Assembly: GCA_031284295.1 (NCBI GenBank)
Contig: JAITAE010000018.1
Coordinates: 1 to 5,089, forward strand
DNA from: Spirochaetaceae bacterium
GTDB lineage: Bacteria > Spirochaetota > Spirochaetia > Treponematales > Breznakiellaceae
DNA: 5,089 nucleotides
Direction: 5' to 3'
Positions 4,945 through 5,089 of the stretch are shown piece by piece; the first letter of the stretch is position 1; each line of letters opens with the position of its first letter. The notes under the pieces were generated by a model. The model was not told where the DNA came from, searched no databases, and was given only the letters and a program-made list of their open reading frames with translations. The position numbers were made by a program, and so were the translations under genes.

Positions 4945-5089
4945 ATGTTTCAAACAATCGTGAACAGCGCCTGCGACAAGCTTGAACAAAAAAGCGCGGG
5001 ATGGGCGCTGATTCGCCTTGCCAAACTCGATTCATTGCTGTCCGTGATTGAAAAACGCCTGGCTGCCGCGCCGGTGGAGCCGCGCCCGG
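4945..5089 (+). CDS. Unrecognised helical protein, 3' end outside the window
   Basis: A frame open from ATG 4945 to the right edge (48 codons seen), with a predicted mostly helical, amphipathic product (T-I-V-N-S-A-C-D-K-L-E-Q-K … L-D-S-L-L-S-V-I-E-K-R-L) turning Pro-rich at the edge. No family is recognised. The start is doubtful: no ribosome binding site stands before 4945, and the nearest GGAG (4913-4916) is 28 bases away with no usual start codon at a good distance. The frame is the same as that of the 45-codon frame upstream and stays open from 4912, so it may really be the continuation of that gene past a TAA codon. Confidence 0.45.
   Translation, partial: MFQTIVNSACDKLEQKSAGWALIRLAKLDSLLSVIEKRLAAAPVEPRP

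Overview
The window looks like a chromosomal piece of a diderm bacterium, most likely a spirochaete of the Treponema group. That assignment is inference. It rests on the overall flavour of the proteins, for example the treponeme-like W-x-V…G-x-W-Y-Y-Y-A-D-G-R stretch in the first gene, on weak Shine-Dalgarno sites, and on the pairing of a PASTA-bearing division-type PBP with a LysM/M23 protein. No marker in the window proves it. Base composition is moderately GC-rich by eye, and I see nothing that marks recent transfer, phage, IS element or CRISPR.

Layout. (1) Bases 1-911, + strand: the 3' part of an M15-family (VanY/endolysin-like) metallopeptidase gene whose true start lies left of the window. 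(2) Bases 930-2837, - strand: a class B penicillin-binding protein (FtsI/SpoVD type) with all three active-site motifs and one C-terminal PASTA domain, convergent with gene 1 and only 18 bp from it. (3) Bases 2837-3238 (or 3250), - strand: a very small type I signal peptidase directly upstream of the PBP gene and joined to it by a TAATG stop/start overlap, so the two form an operon. (4) Bases 3239-3332: a compact divergent promoter region with a good -35/-10 pair for the operon, a 13-bp tandem repeat at the signal peptidase start, and helically spaced AAGTA repeats. (5) Bases 3333-4508, + strand: a membrane-anchored protein with two LysM domains and an intact M23 endopeptidase domain. (6) Bases 4509-4773: a leader-like stretch with a perfect 13-bp hairpin and several short segments that can pair in alternative ways. 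(7) Bases 4774-5089, + strand: a 45-codon open frame with a good ribosome binding site, ended by TAA, after which the same frame stays open to the window edge. It may be one gene broken by a stop codon, or a small membrane peptide followed by a second gene.

How the genes fit together. Three of the genes act on peptidoglycan in the periplasm: the class B PBP cross-links new strands, the M23 protein cuts peptide cross-links or stems, and the M15 enzyme trims stem peptides. The fourth is a protease that releases exported proteins at the same membrane. The window is therefore best read as a cell-envelope or division locus. Its oddest parts are the stripped-down signal peptidase, the repeat-laden divergent promoter, and the structured leader before the interrupted frame at the right end.
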